Assembly (NCBI GenBank): GCA_050283925.1
Contig: JBNOAI010000007.1
Span: 62,001-126,000, forward strand
Reading direction: 5' to 3'
Length of the DNA: 64,000 nucleotides
From: ZC4RG25 sp023428365
Lineage (GTDB): Bacteria; Pseudomonadota; Alphaproteobacteria; Rhizobiales; Hyphomicrobiaceae
Shown here: piece after piece, positions 63,327-64,000 of the stretch
Layout of the letters: each line of letters starts with the position of its first letter
Position numbering within the stretch: position 1 is the stretch's first letter
Program-made: the position numbers and the translations under genes
Notes under the pieces: model-generated
The model's database searches: none
Told to the model about the DNA's origin: nothing
The model's input: only the letters and a program-made list of their open reading frames with translations

Positions 63327-64000
63327 TCAGGCAGCGGTCCTATCGCGCCAGCGGTAATAGAAAACGGATGGTGCCAGGAACCACGGATTTCCGGAATACA
63401 AGGGGCGTGTTTCAAACGGCAGTCCGTCAAATGCGGTGCGCCCCTCGGTAAGGCCAAGCACCTGCTGGCCGAGGCGCATCCCCAAATAGCTCGCCATGCC
63501 GACGCCCGAGCCGCAATAGCCCATGGCGTAGTACATGCCTTCGTGTCGTCCAGCGTGCATGAGTTCGTCGAACGTGTAGGCGACGAGGCCGCACCACGAA
63601 TGGCTCATGCGCACGCCGGTGAGCTCGGGGAATATCCGCACCAACTCGGCATGCAGCATCGGGCCGCTGTTGCGCGGATCGGTTTCGCCGAGCGAGACGC
63701 GACCGCCGAACAGGATGCGTCGGCGATCTGGTGAAGCACGGTAGTAGTAAACCACTTTACGGCTGTCGCTGACGATACGGTTGCGCGGGAAAAGCCGGTC
63801 GATCAGGCCTGCGTCGAGCGGTTCGGTCGCGATCACGTAGCTGCCAATCGGAATGACGCGGCGGCGCAGCCACGGCATCAGCTTGCCGGTGTACCCGTTG
63901 CTGGCGATGACGACGTCGCGCGCTTTGATCGTCCCGCGGGAGGTCTTGACCAGGAAGTCCTGTCCCTGAGGCAAGACTTCCGTTGCCGGACAAAATGTGA
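63327..64000 (-). CDS. FAD-dependent amine/amino-acid oxidoreductase (5' end beyond window)
   Basis: At least 224 codons; the frame is open to the window edge, so the FAD-binding N-terminus is not seen. VVIASNGYTGKLMPWLRRRVIPIGSYVIAT, ILFGGRVSLGETDP, FPELTGVRMSHSWCGLVAYTFD and GYCGSGVGMASYLGMRLGQQV are the DAO-superfamily pattern of PuuB-like oxidases. Probably oxidises the amine taken up by the importer downstream; 163 bp separate the two genes. Substrate inferred only from context. Confidence 0.9.
   Translation of the reverse strand, partial: TFCPATEVLPQGQDFLVKTSRGTIKARDVVIASNGYTGKLMPWLRRRVIPIGSYVIATEPLDAGLIDRLFPRNRIVSDSRKVVYYYRASPDRRRILFGGRVSLGETDPRNSGPMLHAELVRIFPELTGVRMSHSWCGLVAYTFDELMHAGRHEGMYYAMGYCGSGVGMASYLGMRLGQQVLGLTEGRTAFDGLPFETRPLYSGNPWFLAPSVFYYRWRDRTAA

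Overview
The window looks like chromosomal DNA of an alphaproteobacterium of the order Hyphomicrobiales (rhizobial/hyphomicrobial relatives). The basis is gene order and families: ahcY - HPr - EIIA-Man - short HprK - ChvG - ChvI near pckA, a ctaC-ctaD-ctaB-(CoxF-like)-ctaG-ctaE cluster followed by DUF983 and SURF1 genes, the ispH-thrB-rnhA string, and a split glycine decarboxylase (gcvPA/gcvPB) behind a tandem glycine riboswitch. Codon use is GC-rich. Genus cannot be fixed from the sequence alone.

Layout. 1-13.6 kb: a PAS sensor kinase cut by the window edge, ahcY, a Tad-type VWA pilus protein, the regulatory PTS fragment with HprK, the ChvG/ChvI two-component system, a HugZ-like protein, pckA, a PcfJ-like unknown and an IalB-family exported protein. 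13.9-20.8 kb: aa3-type cytochrome c oxidase structural and assembly genes. 20.9-28.1 kb: thrC, an M16 peptidase, a GNAT acetyltransferase and a very large membrane EAL protein with a degenerate GGDEF and a proline-rich tail, tightly packed. 28.1-34.8 kb: a palindromic repeat, a 24-bp scrap identical to my recollection of a tRNA-Asn 3' end, yqgE, a DsbD-like protein, a peroxiredoxin, rnhA-thrB-ispH, a lipoprotein and a P-loop kinase. 34.8-39.7 kb: glycine riboswitch and gcvT-gcvH-gcvPA-gcvPB, closed by a clear terminator. 39.7-45.6 kb: small exported or membrane unknowns, an adenylate cyclase/Crp pair, maf and yacG, then tRNA-Phe.

Directly after tRNA-Phe the content changes to accessory DNA (about 45.6-59.2 kb). 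It holds decayed coding scraps, a winged-helix initiator-like gene with tandem repeats inside it, a phage HGG-motif protein, a type I restriction-modification operon (hsdM, frameshifted hsdS, hsdR) with a coupled M48/YgjP-type metallopeptidase, an exported trypsin-like protease, a terminase large-subunit fragment, a RES-domain protein, a DUF1780 putative nuclease coupled to a small serine recombinase, and a methyltransferase whose SAM-binding core has been deleted. I read it as a decayed prophage or plasmid-like element that was later colonised by a restriction operon and a recombinase cassette. No duplicated tRNA-Phe att site was found by eye. The last 5 kb is a polyamine/opine-type ABC importer operon with an FAD oxidoreductase cut by the window end.

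Most promising for novelty: the overlapping recombinase-DUF1780 pair with the RES-domain gene behind it, the hsdS gene whose two halves would rejoin on loss of one C from a C5 tract, the repeats inside the initiator-like gene, and the predicted exported protein with a ribbon-helix-helix-like C-terminus. All function calls come from reading motifs; no database search was run.
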